Origin: Lachnospiraceae bacterium
Lineage (GTDB): Bacteria; Bacillota; Clostridia; Lachnospirales; Lachnospiraceae
Direction: 5' to 3'
Assembly (NCBI GenBank): GCA_009774395.1
Contig: VSNQ01000014.1
Coordinates: forward strand, 1-51,659
DNA length: 51,659 nt
Under the pieces are notes generated by a model that searched no databases, was not told where the DNA came from, and saw nothing but the letters and a program-made list of their open reading frames with translations. The stretch's first letter is position 1; each line of letters starts with the position of its first letter. Of the stretch, positions 27,476 through 36,421 are shown one piece after another. The position numbers and the translations under genes were made by a program.

Positions 27476-28588
27476 ATGTTTTTAATGTTAAAAAATACCA
27501 AAGTGATGTATTTTGACTTGGAGGATTTTGTGGTGGAAGTGATTCGGGAAGACTTGCTTCCGTTTGCCATACGGTCGAATATTACTAGTGCATCAAAGCC
27601 CAAGGATATTCTTCACAATATACAAGCTGTGAAAAGTTATCTAAGCAGCAGAATGTTGTCATTATCTAGGGACAACGCAAAGCAAATCTATGCCGCATAT
27701 CAGATACCACAGACAGATTCTATAGACGACAGAGTGAATGTCTGTATCAAATGTAAAGGGGTTTCCATTCAAGACAGCTATTGGATTCAAGACGACAAGG
27801 AAGATGAGGAGTGGGATAAAATAAATATTCGGCAAAACAAGTTAAGCGATATTCTTGATTTGTCATTAAGCGGTTTTAGTCCTACGATTACGACAAATAA
27901 GATTTGCCCGGAACTAACGACAAAAGGACTGTTTCGAAAGGGCTGGATTCATATAGACGATAGCCTGTATCTGCTGAAATCGGATAGGACAAGTGGTTAT
28001 ATTAATACAAAAATGGAAGTGTTAGCTTCACGTATTTTAGACTGTTTTGAAAATAAGATTGAAACGATTATGTATTACAGCGATATTAAGGGGATGATGG
28101 GCGGTGATGCATATGTGTCTATCTGTAAAAATTTTGTGGGAGAGAAGTATTCTTTTGTGGAAGCGTGGGAGGTAATGGATTACTGCAAACGGCGTGATAT
28201 CGATTTTCGCAAGAAGTGCTTGGAACAGTGGGGAAATTTATTTGCCTGTATTCCGGTATTAGATTATATCATTATTAATACAGACAGGCATACACAGAAT
28301 TATGGATTTTTTATGAATAACGAAACAGGTGTTATTGAAGAACTTGCACCGCTGTTTGACTATAACTGTGCACTTGTTGCGGATTATTTTAAACGAGATG
28401 CAAGGGATACACTCAGTCAGATGTTTAATACTTCTGAAACATTAAAACAGCTTGCATTCGCGTATATAAATAATACCCGCATTGAATTTAGGGAAGATAA
28501 ATTTATAAAGCTTGTAGAAGAATATCGGCAATACCGTCATATTTTTGAACAGGTCTATATCAGGATACAAGAACTAGGGATTATATAA
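27476..28588 (+). CDS. Orphan HipA-like kinase-domain protein
   Basis: A 370-residue protein with the C-terminal signature of HipA-family kinases: IINTDRHTQNYGF (catalytic loop with Asp and Asn, about 266-278) and LAPLFDYN (metal-binding DFD-like, about 289-296). HipA in toxin-antitoxin pairs phosphorylates aminoacyl-tRNA synthetases. No HipB-like DNA-binding gene adjoins it, and the N-terminal half is not recognised. The start at 27476 follows a weak GGTGG ribosome site; an ATG at 27485 is an alternative. It has its own promoter. It could be a solitary regulator or a defence kinase; function unproven. Confidence 0.72.
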   Translation: MFLMLKNTKVMYFDLEDFVVEVIREDLLPFAIRSNITSASKPKDILHNIQAVKSYLSSRMLSLSRDNAKQIYAAYQIPQTDSIDDRVNVCIKCKGVSIQDSYWIQDDKEDEEWDKINIRQNKLSDILDLSLSGFSPTITTNKICPELTTKGLFRKGWIHIDDSLYLLKSDRTSGYINTKMEVLASRILDCFENKIETIMYYSDIKGMMGGDAYVSICKNFVGEKYSFVEAWEVMDYCKRRDIDFRKKCLEQWGNLFACIPVLDYIIINTDRHTQNYGFFMNNETGVIEELAPLFDYNCALVADYFKRDARDTLSQMFNTSETLKQLAFAYINNTRIEFREDKFIKLVEEYRQYRHIFEQVYIRIQELGII

Positions 28589-28589
28589 G

Positions 28590-28759
28590 AAATATTTGTT
28601 ACAATTTACACCAACGCCAGATTTTGCACCAATTTGCGAATATTCGGTGTGAATTGCAGCAATTGATGCACACAAAATGCCCCAAAACAGGCATTTTGGC
28701 ACTGGCTTTGACATCATGCAGCAAGAGCATGGCGCGGCTGTGAAAAATAACAAATATTT
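28590..28759. repeat. G-type inverted element before threonine synthase
   Basis: AAATATTTGTTA at 28590-28601 is a perfect inverted copy of TAACAAATATTT at 28748-28759. Inside, AAAATGCC (28674-28681) and GGCATTTT (28690-28697) form a hairpin. 170 bp long. It starts two bases after the HipA-like stop and precedes the promoter of the next gene. Confidence 0.6.
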
Positions 28760-28790
28760 ACATATATTTTTGTATACAATGTGGGAATGG

Positions 28791-28819
28791 TTGCATACGC
28801 AAAAATACTGTGTTATACT
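28791..28819 (+). promoter_or_regulatory. Promoter of threonine synthase
   Basis: TTGCAT (28791-28796) and TATACT (28814-28819) are 17 bases apart. The transcript start would fall about 30 bases before the ATG at 28856, so the leader is short and leaves no room for a T-box or riboswitch. Confidence 0.7.
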
Positions 28820-28855
28820 TAGACTTTGAAAAATAATATCAGAGGAGAGGGCAAA

Positions 28856-30364
28856 ATGGACTTATTTTATAGAAGTACAAGGAGTAAAGGCGAAGTAGTA
28901 AGGGCATCACAAGCTATTTTAAAGGGACTTGCAGAGGATGGCGGTTTGTACGTGCCGGAATCTGTGCCGATTCTTGACAAAAGCTTGGAGGAGCTTTCTA
29001 AGATGAATTATCAGGAAACAGCGTATGAAGTTATGAAGCTGTTTTTTACGGATTTTACAGAGGAAGAATTAAAGGACTGTATTCAAAAGGCGTATGACAG
29101 TAAGTTTGATTCGGAGGAAATTGTGCCGCTTGTGGAGGCGGATGGCGCTTGCTATTTAGAGCTTTTTCACGGCGCAACCATTGCGTTTAAGGATATGGCG
29201 CTTTCTATTTTGCCGCATCTTATGATTACATCTGCCCGCAAAAACAGCGTAAGCAATGAGATTGTAATTCTGACAGCGACCAGTGGCGATACGGGAAAGG
29301 CGGCGCTTGCAGGATTCGCGGACGTGAAAGGCACGAAAATTATTGTGTTTTATCCTAAGAATGGGGTCAGCCCGATTCAGGAGAAACAAATGGTTACACA
29401 AAAAGGTGAGAATACTTTTGTCGTGGGGATTACAGGGAATTTTGACGATGCGCAGACAGGTGTAAAACAGTTGTTTGGCGACAAAGAACTTGCTAAGACA
29501 ATGGATGCAGCAGGTTTCCAATTTTCATCAGCAAACTCAATCAATATAGGCAGATTGGTGCCACAGGTGGTTTACTATGTCTATGCTTATGCACAGCTTT
29601 TAAAGAACGGGAAACTAGAAAAAGGCGAGAAAATCAATGTTGTTGTACCAACAGGAAATTTTGGCAATATTTTAGCGGCATACTTTGCGAAAAATATGGG
29701 TGTACCAATTGCAAAATTAATCTGTGCTTCCAATGAAAATAAAGTCCTCTATGATTTCTTTGAAACAGGTATTTATGATAAAAACAGGGAATTTGTGCTG
29801 ACAAGCTCTCCTTCAATGGATATTCTGATTTCCAGCAATTTGGAACGGCTGATTTACCTGACCGCAGGCTGTGACGCAGAGAAAAACGCTGCGTTTATGA
29901 ATGCCTTATCTAAGGAAGGAAAATATAAAATAACACCAGATATGAAAGCGAATATGAAGGATTTTTACGGGAATTATGCGACAGAGCAGGAAACCGCGGA
30001 AACGATTCAAGCGCTTTATGAAAAAGCAGGTTATGTGCTTGACACACATACAGCAGTTGCGTCCACAGTTTATCGCAAATATAAGGAGGATACGAATGAT
30101 AGTACAAAGACGATAATTGCATCTACAGCAAGTCCGTTTAAATTTACTAGGAGTGTAATGAACGCATTAACTGCGAACGCATTGACTGCGACAAAGTATA
30201 ATGAAATGGGTGATTTTGAATTGGTAGATGAATTGTCAAAGATGGCTAAGATAGCCGTGCCGAAAGCAATTGAGGAAATCCGTACAGCACCTGTTTTACA
30301 TCAAACAGTGTGTGAAAAGGAAGAAATGAAAACAGTTGTTATGAAATTTCTTGGAATTGCATAA
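28856..30364 (+). CDS. thrC: Threonine synthase
   Basis: A 502-residue PLP enzyme that converts O-phosphohomoserine to threonine, the last step of the pathway. The Lys that binds PLP is in HGATIAFKDMALS (about 104-116); TATSGDTGKAA (about 140-150) is the phosphate-binding loop, and the C-terminal lobe ends at about residue 502. This is the longer fold-type II form (thrC class with an N-terminal YRSTRS start). GAGGAGAGGG before the ATG at 28856 supports this start; an upstream ATG at 28826 lies too close to the promoter. No other threonine genes are adjacent. Confidence 0.94.
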   Translation: MDLFYRSTRSKGEVVRASQAILKGLAEDGGLYVPESVPILDKSLEELSKMNYQETAYEVMKLFFTDFTEEELKDCIQKAYDSKFDSEEIVPLVEADGACYLELFHGATIAFKDMALSILPHLMITSARKNSVSNEIVILTATSGDTGKAALAGFADVKGTKIIVFYPKNGVSPIQEKQMVTQKGENTFVVGITGNFDDAQTGVKQLFGDKELAKTMDAAGFQFSSANSINIGRLVPQVVYYVYAYAQLLKNGKLEKGEKINVVVPTGNFGNILAAYFAKNMGVPIAKLICASNENKVLYDFFETGIYDKNREFVLTSSPSMDILISSNLERLIYLTAGCDAEKNAAFMNALSKEGKYKITPDMKANMKDFYGNYATEQETAETIQALYEKAGYVLDTHTAVASTVYRKYKEDTNDSTKTIIASTASPFKFTRSVMNALTANALTATKYNEMGDFELVDELSKMAKIAVPKAIEEIRTAPVLHQTVCEKEEMKTVVMKFLGIA

Positions 30365-30369
30365 TGCCA

Positions 30370-30424
30370 GACAAAAGCGTGTGCGCAGACCGTGGAAACG
30401 GTGGGACGGACACGCTTTCGTATA
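30370..30424 (+). terminator. Hairpin after thrC
   Basis: AAAGCGTGT and ACACGCTTT form the outer stem around an inner GACCGTGG/ACGGTGGG hairpin. There is no long T-run, so it may be a weak terminator or a processing hairpin before the small membrane gene. Confidence 0.5.
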
Positions 30425-30445
30425 AGGAAAGACAGGGGTAAAATT

Positions 30446-30805
30446 ATGGATTTGTCAATATTAGTAAAATTGCTTGTTACAGGGTGCGGTGTATATATGA
30501 TGTATTGGGCAGTACAAATGAGAGCAACCAATAAAATTCCTACGGCTTTAATTGGAAAGAACTTTCCAATAACCAGAGCAAAGGATCCAGATGGATTTAT
30601 TCGATATACGTTTCCATTTACATTAGGAACAGGTGTTATTATATTTGCTGCTGGTTTGGTAAGCGTGCTGGATCTTCTAAAGGTATATCCTGTTTGGGAT
30701 ATGTTATTAAATATGATTGTAGTGGTAGTAGTGGTTGTTTACGGCATTACACTGATGAAGGCACAGCAGAAGTATCTTGTAGGGATCACAGAGAAGAAGA
30801 GGTAG
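30446..30805 (+). CDS. Small membrane protein, three membrane segments
   Basis: A 119-residue hypothetical protein. The start at 30446 follows AGGGG. Hydrophobic stretches at about 4-22, 51-70 and 80-102 suggest three membrane spans, with a conserved-looking middle loop ITRAKDPDGFIRYTFPFTLG between the first two. It belongs to no family I recognise, though small proteins with this arrangement occur next to housekeeping genes in Clostridia. Confidence 0.65.
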   Translation: MDLSILVKLLVTGCGVYMMYWAVQMRATNKIPTALIGKNFPITRAKDPDGFIRYTFPFTLGTGVIIFAAGLVSVLDLLKVYPVWDMLLNMIVVVVVVVYGITLMKAQQKYLVGITEKKR

Positions 30806-30824
30806 TTTTTGAGAAAATGTTATA

Positions 30825-31018
30825 TTGACGACTGTTAAGATTATCCAATTTCTGCACAGCCCATATTGTATAAGCGGACAATTCGCGGTGTGCAAAAAAG
30901 ATAATTGCCACTTTTTGCTGGCAGTATATAGATCATTATATTCACGAGCGGTCAAATTTATCATATATTCACGATGCTTCCCGCTCGCGATTTGGGTGAT
31001 TTGGCAAATTTTGTGACC
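30825..31018. repeat. D-type inverted element, composite (copy 2)
   Basis: The left part starts GACGACTGTTAAGATTATCC and matches the inverse of the D copy at 24389-24484 (shared AATTTCTGCACAGCCCATA). The right part (about 30941-31018) has CACGAGCGG ... TTTGGCAAATTTTG, like the D copy at 40165-40248. It may be two D elements joined. Confidence 0.5.
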
Positions 31019-31022
31019 ATAA

Positions 31023-31214
31023 GGAACTGTTAATAAATAACTTATGACAATTACTTATCTAAAATGTCCATCTGTGGCATCAGAAAATCTTGACATAAGG
31101 CATTGCTCTTTATGCCTTTGTCTCCTATGTCTGCAATTTTCTTCTAATTACAAAGTAATTTGCATAGGAACATTTATACGGCGTACTTGTCACAAGTAAT
31201 TTCTGAACAGTTGC
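31023..31214. mobile_element. A-class element, 192 bp (A5)
   Basis: Ends GGAACTGTTAATAAATAAC and an inverted GTAATTTCTGAACAGTTGC, flanked by TAA on both sides (31020-31022 and 31215-31217). The interior differs from the 156-bp copies and lacks their central hairpin. It touches the next A element, sharing the TAA. Confidence 0.7.
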
Positions 31215-31217
31215 TAA

Positions 31218-31373
31218 GGAACTGTCAAGAAATAACTTTTAAATAGTGTGCAGGATTTTTCTTCGAGAGTGCTGCTCAAAAATCAGGCGCATAGCGGGCT
31301 ATGTAACTGATTTTTGAGTAGTGCTATCGGAGAAAAAGACAAGCAATATTAAAAGTTATTTTTGGACAATTCC
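31218..31373. mobile_element. A-class element, 156 bp (A4)
   Basis: Ends GGAACTGTCAAGAAATAAC and GTTATTTTTGGACAATTCC, flanked by TAA (31215-31217, 31374-31376). The central hairpin has apex CATAGCGGGCTATG and arms AAAAATCAG/CTGATTTTT. The interior GAGAGTGCTGCT and AGTAGTGCTATC match the inverse of B1. Confidence 0.82.
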
Positions 31374-31409
31374 TAAGTATGAAATATTTAGAAAAAGGAG
31401 TAAACAACT

Positions 31410-32075
31410 ATGACAAACAACGAAATTTTAAAACACATCGATCATACACAGTTAAAACCATTTGCAACTTGGCAGGATATTGAGAAGCTGTGCGATGAAG
31501 CAGTTCAGTATCAAACTGCATCGGTATGCATTCCTCCAGCGTATATTAAAAGAGTACATGACAAATACGATGATAAAATTAATATTTGTACCGTTGTCGG
31601 TTTTCCGCTTGGTTACAGCGTTACAGCGGCAAAGGTTGCAGAGGTAGAGCAGGCGCTTGCGGAAGGCTGTAATGAAATTGACATGGTTGTCAATATTAGT
31701 GATGTAAAAAACGGTGCGTTTGACAAGGTGGAGGAGGAAATCCGCACATTAAAAAAGGCGTGTGGAAATCATATATTAAAGGTGATTATTGAAACCTGCT
31801 TTTTAACCAAGGAGGAGAAAATTGCTATGTGCAAGGCGGTGACCAATGCAGGTGCGGACTATATTAAGACCTCTACAGGATTTGGTACTGGCGGCGCAAC
31901 CATTGAAGATATTCGGCTTTTTAAAGAACATATCGGTGAAAATGTAAAGATGAAAGCGGCAGGCGGCGTGAAAACAAAAGAGGATTTAATTCTGTTTCTG
32001 GAAGAAGGCTGTGATAGAATAGGCACTTCCTCCGCAGTAGGTATGCTTCAAGGCGGGCAGGCGCAAGGATATTAA
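31410..32075 (+). CDS. deoC: Deoxyribose-phosphate aldolase
   Basis: A 221-residue class I aldolase that splits 2-deoxyribose 5-phosphate into glyceraldehyde 3-phosphate and acetaldehyde in nucleoside breakdown. The Schiff-base Lys lies in YIKTSTGFGTGGAT (about 151-164); KMKAAGGVKT (about 180-189) is the second conserved Lys region and NEIDMVVN (about 88-95) the catalytic Asp region. AAAAAGGAG precedes the ATG. It stands alone between repeat elements and is followed directly by a D-type hairpin. Confidence 0.95.
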   Translation: MTNNEILKHIDHTQLKPFATWQDIEKLCDEAVQYQTASVCIPPAYIKRVHDKYDDKINICTVVGFPLGYSVTAAKVAEVEQALAEGCNEIDMVVNISDVKNGAFDKVEEEIRTLKKACGNHILKVIIETCFLTKEEKIAMCKAVTNAGADYIKTSTGFGTGGATIEDIRLFKEHIGENVKMKAAGGVKTKEDLILFLEEGCDRIGTSSAVGMLQGGQAQGY

Positions 32076-32076
32076 A

Positions 32077-32124
32077 CTAACGACCGTTAAGACTTTCAAA
32101 AAGGAAAACCTAATCGCTCGTGAG
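32077..32124 (+). repeat. D-type hairpin after deoC (copy 3)
   Basis: CTAACGACCGTTAAGACTTTC and GGAAAACCTAATCGCTCGTGAG are imperfect inverted copies 5 bases apart, a 48-bp internally deleted D element starting two bases after the deoC stop. It can fold as a terminator-like stem. Confidence 0.6.
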
Positions 32125-32180
32125 TATAAACAATCGTGTGAAATAATGGTATGAAGTAGTATAGAAAATGGGAGGATAAA

Positions 32181-33977
32181 ATGAATACGGCAAAACAGAG
32201 AATAGAACAATTAAGAGTGCGGATGAAGCAGGAGGGGATCGATTATTATATTGTGCCGACTGCTGACTTTCACCATTCAGAGTATGTCAACGATTATTTT
32301 AAGGTAAGAGAATTTTTATCTGGATTTACAGGCTCGAATGGTACATTGGTAATTAGTGCAGACGAAGCAGGGCTATGGACAGATGGACGTTACTTTGTGC
32401 AGGCAGAACGTGAACTGGAAGGATCGGATATTGTGCTCTATAGAATGGGCGAGGAAAATGTGCCTAAGATAGAAGAATATTTGGGAAAAAACGTGAAGGA
32501 AGGGCAGACGATAGGCTTTGACGGCAGAGTAGTCAGTGCTTCATTTGGAAAAGAGATTGCAAAAGCAGTCAAAGATAAAAATGTTAAGCTAGTTTATGAC
32601 ACCGATATGGTAGATGCCTTGTGGCAGGAGCGTCCCAAGCTACCCGCAGGGAAATTGTGGATTGTACCAGAAGCGCTTTGCGGTGAAACCGTTTCACAAA
32701 AGCTTGCAAAAGTACGTGAAAAAATGGCAGAAGAAAAGGCAGAGCATTTGTTGATTTCAAAATTAGACGATATTATGTGGCTTTACAATATCCGCGGAAA
32801 TGATATTGACTGCAATCCAGTTGCGCTTTCCTATGCTTTTATTTCAATGGACGAAGCAGTGCTTTTTGTACAGAAAAAAGCAGTCACAGAAGAAGTAGCG
32901 GCGTATTTGAAGAAAAACGGTATTGTCTGCAAAGATTATGATGAGATTGTACCTTTTATTCAGCAATACACGTTGAAAGGGAAAATATGGTGCGCTGTAA
33001 CGGATATCAATTATCTTTTGTATCAGCTTGCGGCAGAACGCGGGGAACTGGTAGAGAAAGCTAATCCAACAGAACTTTTAAAGGCGGTAAAAAATCTGGT
33101 AGAGTTGGAAAATATTAGAAAGTATTATCTTTTGGACAGTGTAGTGTTGACAAAGTTTTTGTTTTGGGTAAAGGAGCATATTGGCAAGGAGCCGTTAGAC
33201 GAATATGGTCTTGCAGTGAAATTGGATGCCATGCGCAGCGAAATAGAGGGTTTTCTTGATATATCATTTGATACAATCAGTGCATATGGTGCGAATGCGG
33301 CAATGATGCATTATGAAGCGACCCAAACGCAGTCTGCGCAGTTAAAGCCGGAGGGCTTATATCTTGTCGATTCTGGCGGACAATATTTAGGCGCAACAAC
33401 AGATGTTACGAGAACAATCGCATTAGGAAGCATCTCTGATGAAATAAAAAAGCATTTTTCTAAGACGGTATGCGGAATGCTGCGGCTTGCGGAAACAAAA
33501 TTCCTTTCTGGATGCACCGGAAGAAATTTAGATATTATGGCAAGACAGCCGCTTTGGGAATGTTATATGGATTATAAATGTGGCACGGGGCATGGAATTG
33601 GATATATTTTAAATGTACATGAAGGCCCACATAGTGTGCGCTGCCAATATAATGCGAAAATAACAGAAACCGAACTGGCGGCAGGAATGATTGTATCAGA
33701 TGAACCTGGCGTTTATATTAAAGGAAGTCATGGAATCCGCATTGAAAATATTTTGGAAATTGTAAATGAAGTCAAGAACAGCGATGGGCAGTTTATGGGC
33801 TTCCGGCATCTGACTTATGTGCCAATTGACCTTGATGTAATTGATACAAGATATATGGAACCGTCGGATATTAAGAAACTCAACAATTACCATGCGCTTG
33901 TATACCAAAAACTGGAACCATATTTTGAAGGTGCAGAGAAAGAGAAACTGAGAGAGGCTACACGGGCGGTTGGATAA
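32181..33977 (+). CDS. pepP: Xaa-Pro aminopeptidase (M24B)
   Basis: A 598-residue aminopeptidase P-type enzyme that removes an N-terminal residue before proline. Two creatinase-like N-terminal domains (about 1-305) precede the M24 pita-bread domain (about 310-560), with metal ligands in TTDVTRT (Asp), GTGHGIG (His), DEPGVY (Glu) and GIRIEN (Glu). The length matches the long, three-domain form found in many Firmicutes and eukaryotes. GGGAGG precedes the start. Its end overlaps the next (degenerate) reading frame by a few bases. Confidence 0.93.
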   Translation: MNTAKQRIEQLRVRMKQEGIDYYIVPTADFHHSEYVNDYFKVREFLSGFTGSNGTLVISADEAGLWTDGRYFVQAERELEGSDIVLYRMGEENVPKIEEYLGKNVKEGQTIGFDGRVVSASFGKEIAKAVKDKNVKLVYDTDMVDALWQERPKLPAGKLWIVPEALCGETVSQKLAKVREKMAEEKAEHLLISKLDDIMWLYNIRGNDIDCNPVALSYAFISMDEAVLFVQKKAVTEEVAAYLKKNGIVCKDYDEIVPFIQQYTLKGKIWCAVTDINYLLYQLAAERGELVEKANPTELLKAVKNLVELENIRKYYLLDSVVLTKFLFWVKEHIGKEPLDEYGLAVKLDAMRSEIEGFLDISFDTISAYGANAAMMHYEATQTQSAQLKPEGLYLVDSGGQYLGATTDVTRTIALGSISDEIKKHFSKTVCGMLRLAETKFLSGCTGRNLDIMARQPLWECYMDYKCGTGHGIGYILNVHEGPHSVRCQYNAKITETELAAGMIVSDEPGVYIKGSHGIRIENILEIVNEVKNSDGQFMGFRHLTYVPIDLDVIDTRYMEPSDIKKLNNYHALVYQKLEPYFEGAEKEKLREATRAVG

Positions 33978-34053
33978 CGGTTTCTATTTTACTGCACGTC
34001 AAAAAGATTTGCCGCGATTTTGCTTTGTGTATAATGAAAGAAATGTTAAAAGT

Positions 34054-35035
34054 ATGAAAATTAAGTTGTTGGTAATTGATGGAATTGCAGGGATTCAGCA
34101 TTTAGAACTTAATTTCAATCAAAGCATTAATGTGATATGCGGTATTAACGGTAACGGCATTGGAAAAACGACAATATTAGATGTGATAGCGGATGCTTTT
34201 AATGCAGATGTTACGTCAAAATTAAAAAGAAATGCACAATGCAGTGTTGGAAAATATAAAATTGAAATAGAATTGAAAGCGGAAAATGGAAAGACAAGTG
34301 ACAGCAAGGAGGTTCTAATTGACGTATTTCAGCCAGATACAAGTTTTTATCATGGAACATGGCAGAATCATGCAAAAAAAGTTTTAAGCTTTGGAATTGA
34401 CAGAAATATTCATTATATTAAGTTGAGTGCTGTTATTTCAGATCCCAAGCGAGGCAGTTATGATAATGGTAAAATGGCAGTAGAAGGAATATCAGCAGAT
34501 GATATAAAGAGTTGGTTTGTACAGAGGTTTTTATTTTATGATAAACAGGGCAGTTTAAATGAGAAGCAAAAAGCAAATTTTGAGTTTTCCAAAACGATTT
34601 TTGGCATTTTGGATAATACAGTAACATTTAAAACAGTTGCGGCAGGGAGAACTAATACGTACATTAAAAACAATATTTCCTCAAACGCAATTTATTGTTA
34701 CAACACATAGTCCTAATGTATTACAATGCTTAGAAAAAGATGAAATTATAGCCTTGGGAAAAGATGAAAGAGGAAATACAATTGTAAAGAAATTACAGTT
34801 AGGAAAGTTTGGATTGCAAGGATGGACATTGGAAGAAATTATGAAAGATGTTATGGAAATGCCGGCAGTAACTTCTCAATTGTATCAAGAAACTTTAAAA
34901 CGATTTGATAAAGCAATGAATCAAGAAGAACAAAATTTAATAATAGAACAATACTATTTATTAAAAGAAATGCTGCATCCAGAAAATCCCCTGCGCAAGC
35001 TATTGTCCATTCAAGTGGCAGAATGGGAGGCATGA
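34054..35035 (+). pseudogene. Decayed AAA/ABC-type ATPase, Septu PtuA-like
   Basis: The first part (34054-34650) has the N-terminal strand pattern of an OLD/AAA_21-type ATPase and the P-loop GINGNGIGKTT. It then shifts frame. The second part, in another frame (from about 34645), resumes with QGELIRTLKTIFPQTQFIVT and THSPNVLQ, the family's region after Walker B, including the H-loop. The segment with the signature sequence and Walker B (normally of the type LIDEIDLHLHP) is missing from both parts, so an internal deletion near 34645 removed it. Such ATPases pair with an HNH nuclease in Septu and related systems. Not functional as it stands. Confidence 0.7.
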
Positions 35036-35564
35036 TTACCATGATATAACTTGAACGCATGGAAAAGCCAGAAGAACTGACAGAAGAAAAGCAAAATTAA
35101 GCCCTATTATAAATCCATTTGATCAAAATCCGCAAGATTACTTGTATATAAAAAATTATAGATATTATCCTAAAAATAATAAAGTAAAGGCTGTTGCCCG
35201 TAATACGATAGATGTACTTGGATTAAATGATACAGAGCATGTTGTGAGAAACCGATATGAACAAGGAGAAGCAATTATTAATCAAATTCAAAATATTTAT
35301 GAATTTGCTGTAGATAATAAAGAAGTTTTGTGCAGTGATATTTGTAAAAGAAATTGTGTTTAAAGAGGATGTAAAAATATTTTAAGAAAAGGGATAAAAA
35401 CAGCAGAATATTCGGCATTTATAGCAACAATACTGCAGACAGAGGAAGATTATTTGGAGTTAAAAAGTTTATTAAAAAATTGTGATTTGTGGGACGAAGA
35501 ATTACAAATTTTGGATGAGGAAACGAATAAGATAAGAATGTCTGTACTGCCGGATAAGAAATAA
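35036..35564 (+). pseudogene. Decayed HNH nuclease partner, PtuB/TIGR02646-like
   Basis: Remnant in pieces: ERMEKPEELTEEKQN (start region, 35065-35098, with stops before and after), PIINPFDQNPQDYLYIKNYR through NTIDVLGLNDTEH (35103-35363), and after a stop KTAEYSAFIATILQTEEDY to the end at 35564. The pieces follow the order of the TIGR02646/PtuB family, but the central HNH segment between the first two is absent and there are frame disruptions near 35340-35390. Lies directly after the ATPase remnant, as in Septu loci. Family assignment rests on motif resemblance. Confidence 0.6.
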
Positions 35565-35590
35565 AAAGGGCTGCCATATGAAAGACGGAG

Positions 35591-35696
35591 GTTTGGGGCT
35601 GTCGCAATACGCTTTGAAAACACAAGATATAGTGTATATTTTAACACAATGTTAAAATATCTTGTATCTGTTTGCTTTAATGCGACAGCCTCAAAC
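35591..35696. mobile_element. F-type inverted element (GTTTGGGGCTGTCGCA ends)
   Basis: GTTTGGGGCTGTCGCA at the left and TGCGACAGCCTCAAAC at the right are inverted copies (106 bp in all), and the inside is nearly self-complementary too (GATATAG...ATATC, TTTTAAC/GTTAAAA). It separates the nuclease remnant from the oppositely oriented regulator gene and can act as a shared terminator. A lone half-site (TGCGACAGCCCC) lies near 21025-21036. Confidence 0.65.
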
Positions 35697-35713
35697 TTAT
35701 GCAAAGATGAAAT

Positions 35714-36367
35714 TTATGATTTATTTTTCCTATTCGCAAAGACCATTACATCCACCAATACACAAACCGCAATATAACACCCCCAGAACAACCCAAAAGC
35801 CAATACAGCGGATAGAACAGAATTCCCATAAAATTGGGGAAGCGGGCTGAGTATTGCAAAATATGATCTGTGAATCAGTGCAATTATAAATTGAAAAATA
35901 CAATTCAGCGGGATAAATAAAAGAATCCAAATATTCACTCCGATAAACCATTTTTTTGCAGCGGTTTTATTGCTTCCGAAAAGCTGTCCAACCGCATAAA
36001 TTAGACAGCCAACCGCAAATAGAATCAATCCAATAGCAACAGAATATTCCCGCTGCTGCTCTATCCAAACCATAAGTGCGCTAGTTAAGCCGATAAAATT
36101 AATGGCAGTACCAAGCAGCATATAAAGCCTTGCGTCGTGTCTGTTTTTTATGTTGGAATCGGGTTTGGGTTCAATTCCCTTGAGTAAATAATCGGTGGTT
36201 ACTTCAAAATATTCACTTAATAGAATCACTTTTTCTAAGTCGGGATTGCTCTGTTCGCTTTCCCATTTGGAAACTGCCTGTCTTGAAACGCCGATCTGAT
36301 CCGCAAGTTCTTCTTGTGAAATTCCTTTTGTCTTTCGTAGTGATTGAATTCTGTCTGCCATTGTCAT
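35714..36367 (-). CDS. XRE-family regulator with membrane segments
   Basis: A 217-residue protein. The start at 36367 is preferred because AAGGAGG lies about 10 bases upstream; the frame extends further upstream without a ribosome site. Residues about 5-62 are an XRE/Cro helix-turn-helix (IQSLRKTKGISQEELADQIG, then VSRQAVSKWE). The rest has four hydrophobic stretches (about 90-108, 115-135, 148-170, 187-210), so it is a membrane-bound DNA-binding protein. Proteins of this type are common in Firmicutes and often respond to envelope or metabolic signals. Target genes are unknown. Confidence 0.82.
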   Translation of the reverse strand: MTMADRIQSLRKTKGISQEELADQIGVSRQAVSKWESEQSNPDLEKVILLSEYFEVTTDYLLKGIEPKPDSNIKNRHDARLYMLLGTAINFIGLTSALMVWIEQQREYSVAIGLILFAVGCLIYAVGQLFGSNKTAAKKWFIGVNIWILLFIPLNCIFQFIIALIHRSYFAILSPLPQFYGNSVLSAVLAFGLFWGCYIAVCVLVDVMVFANRKNKS

Positions 36368-36421
36368 AACAGATGCCCCTCCTTGTGAAATAAAATTGAT
36401 ATTTTGCATATTTTTTGCCAT

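Noticed and set aside
28760..28855. T-box or riboswitch before thrC
   Set aside because: The leader predicted from the promoter is only about 30 bases, and no T-box consensus is visible.
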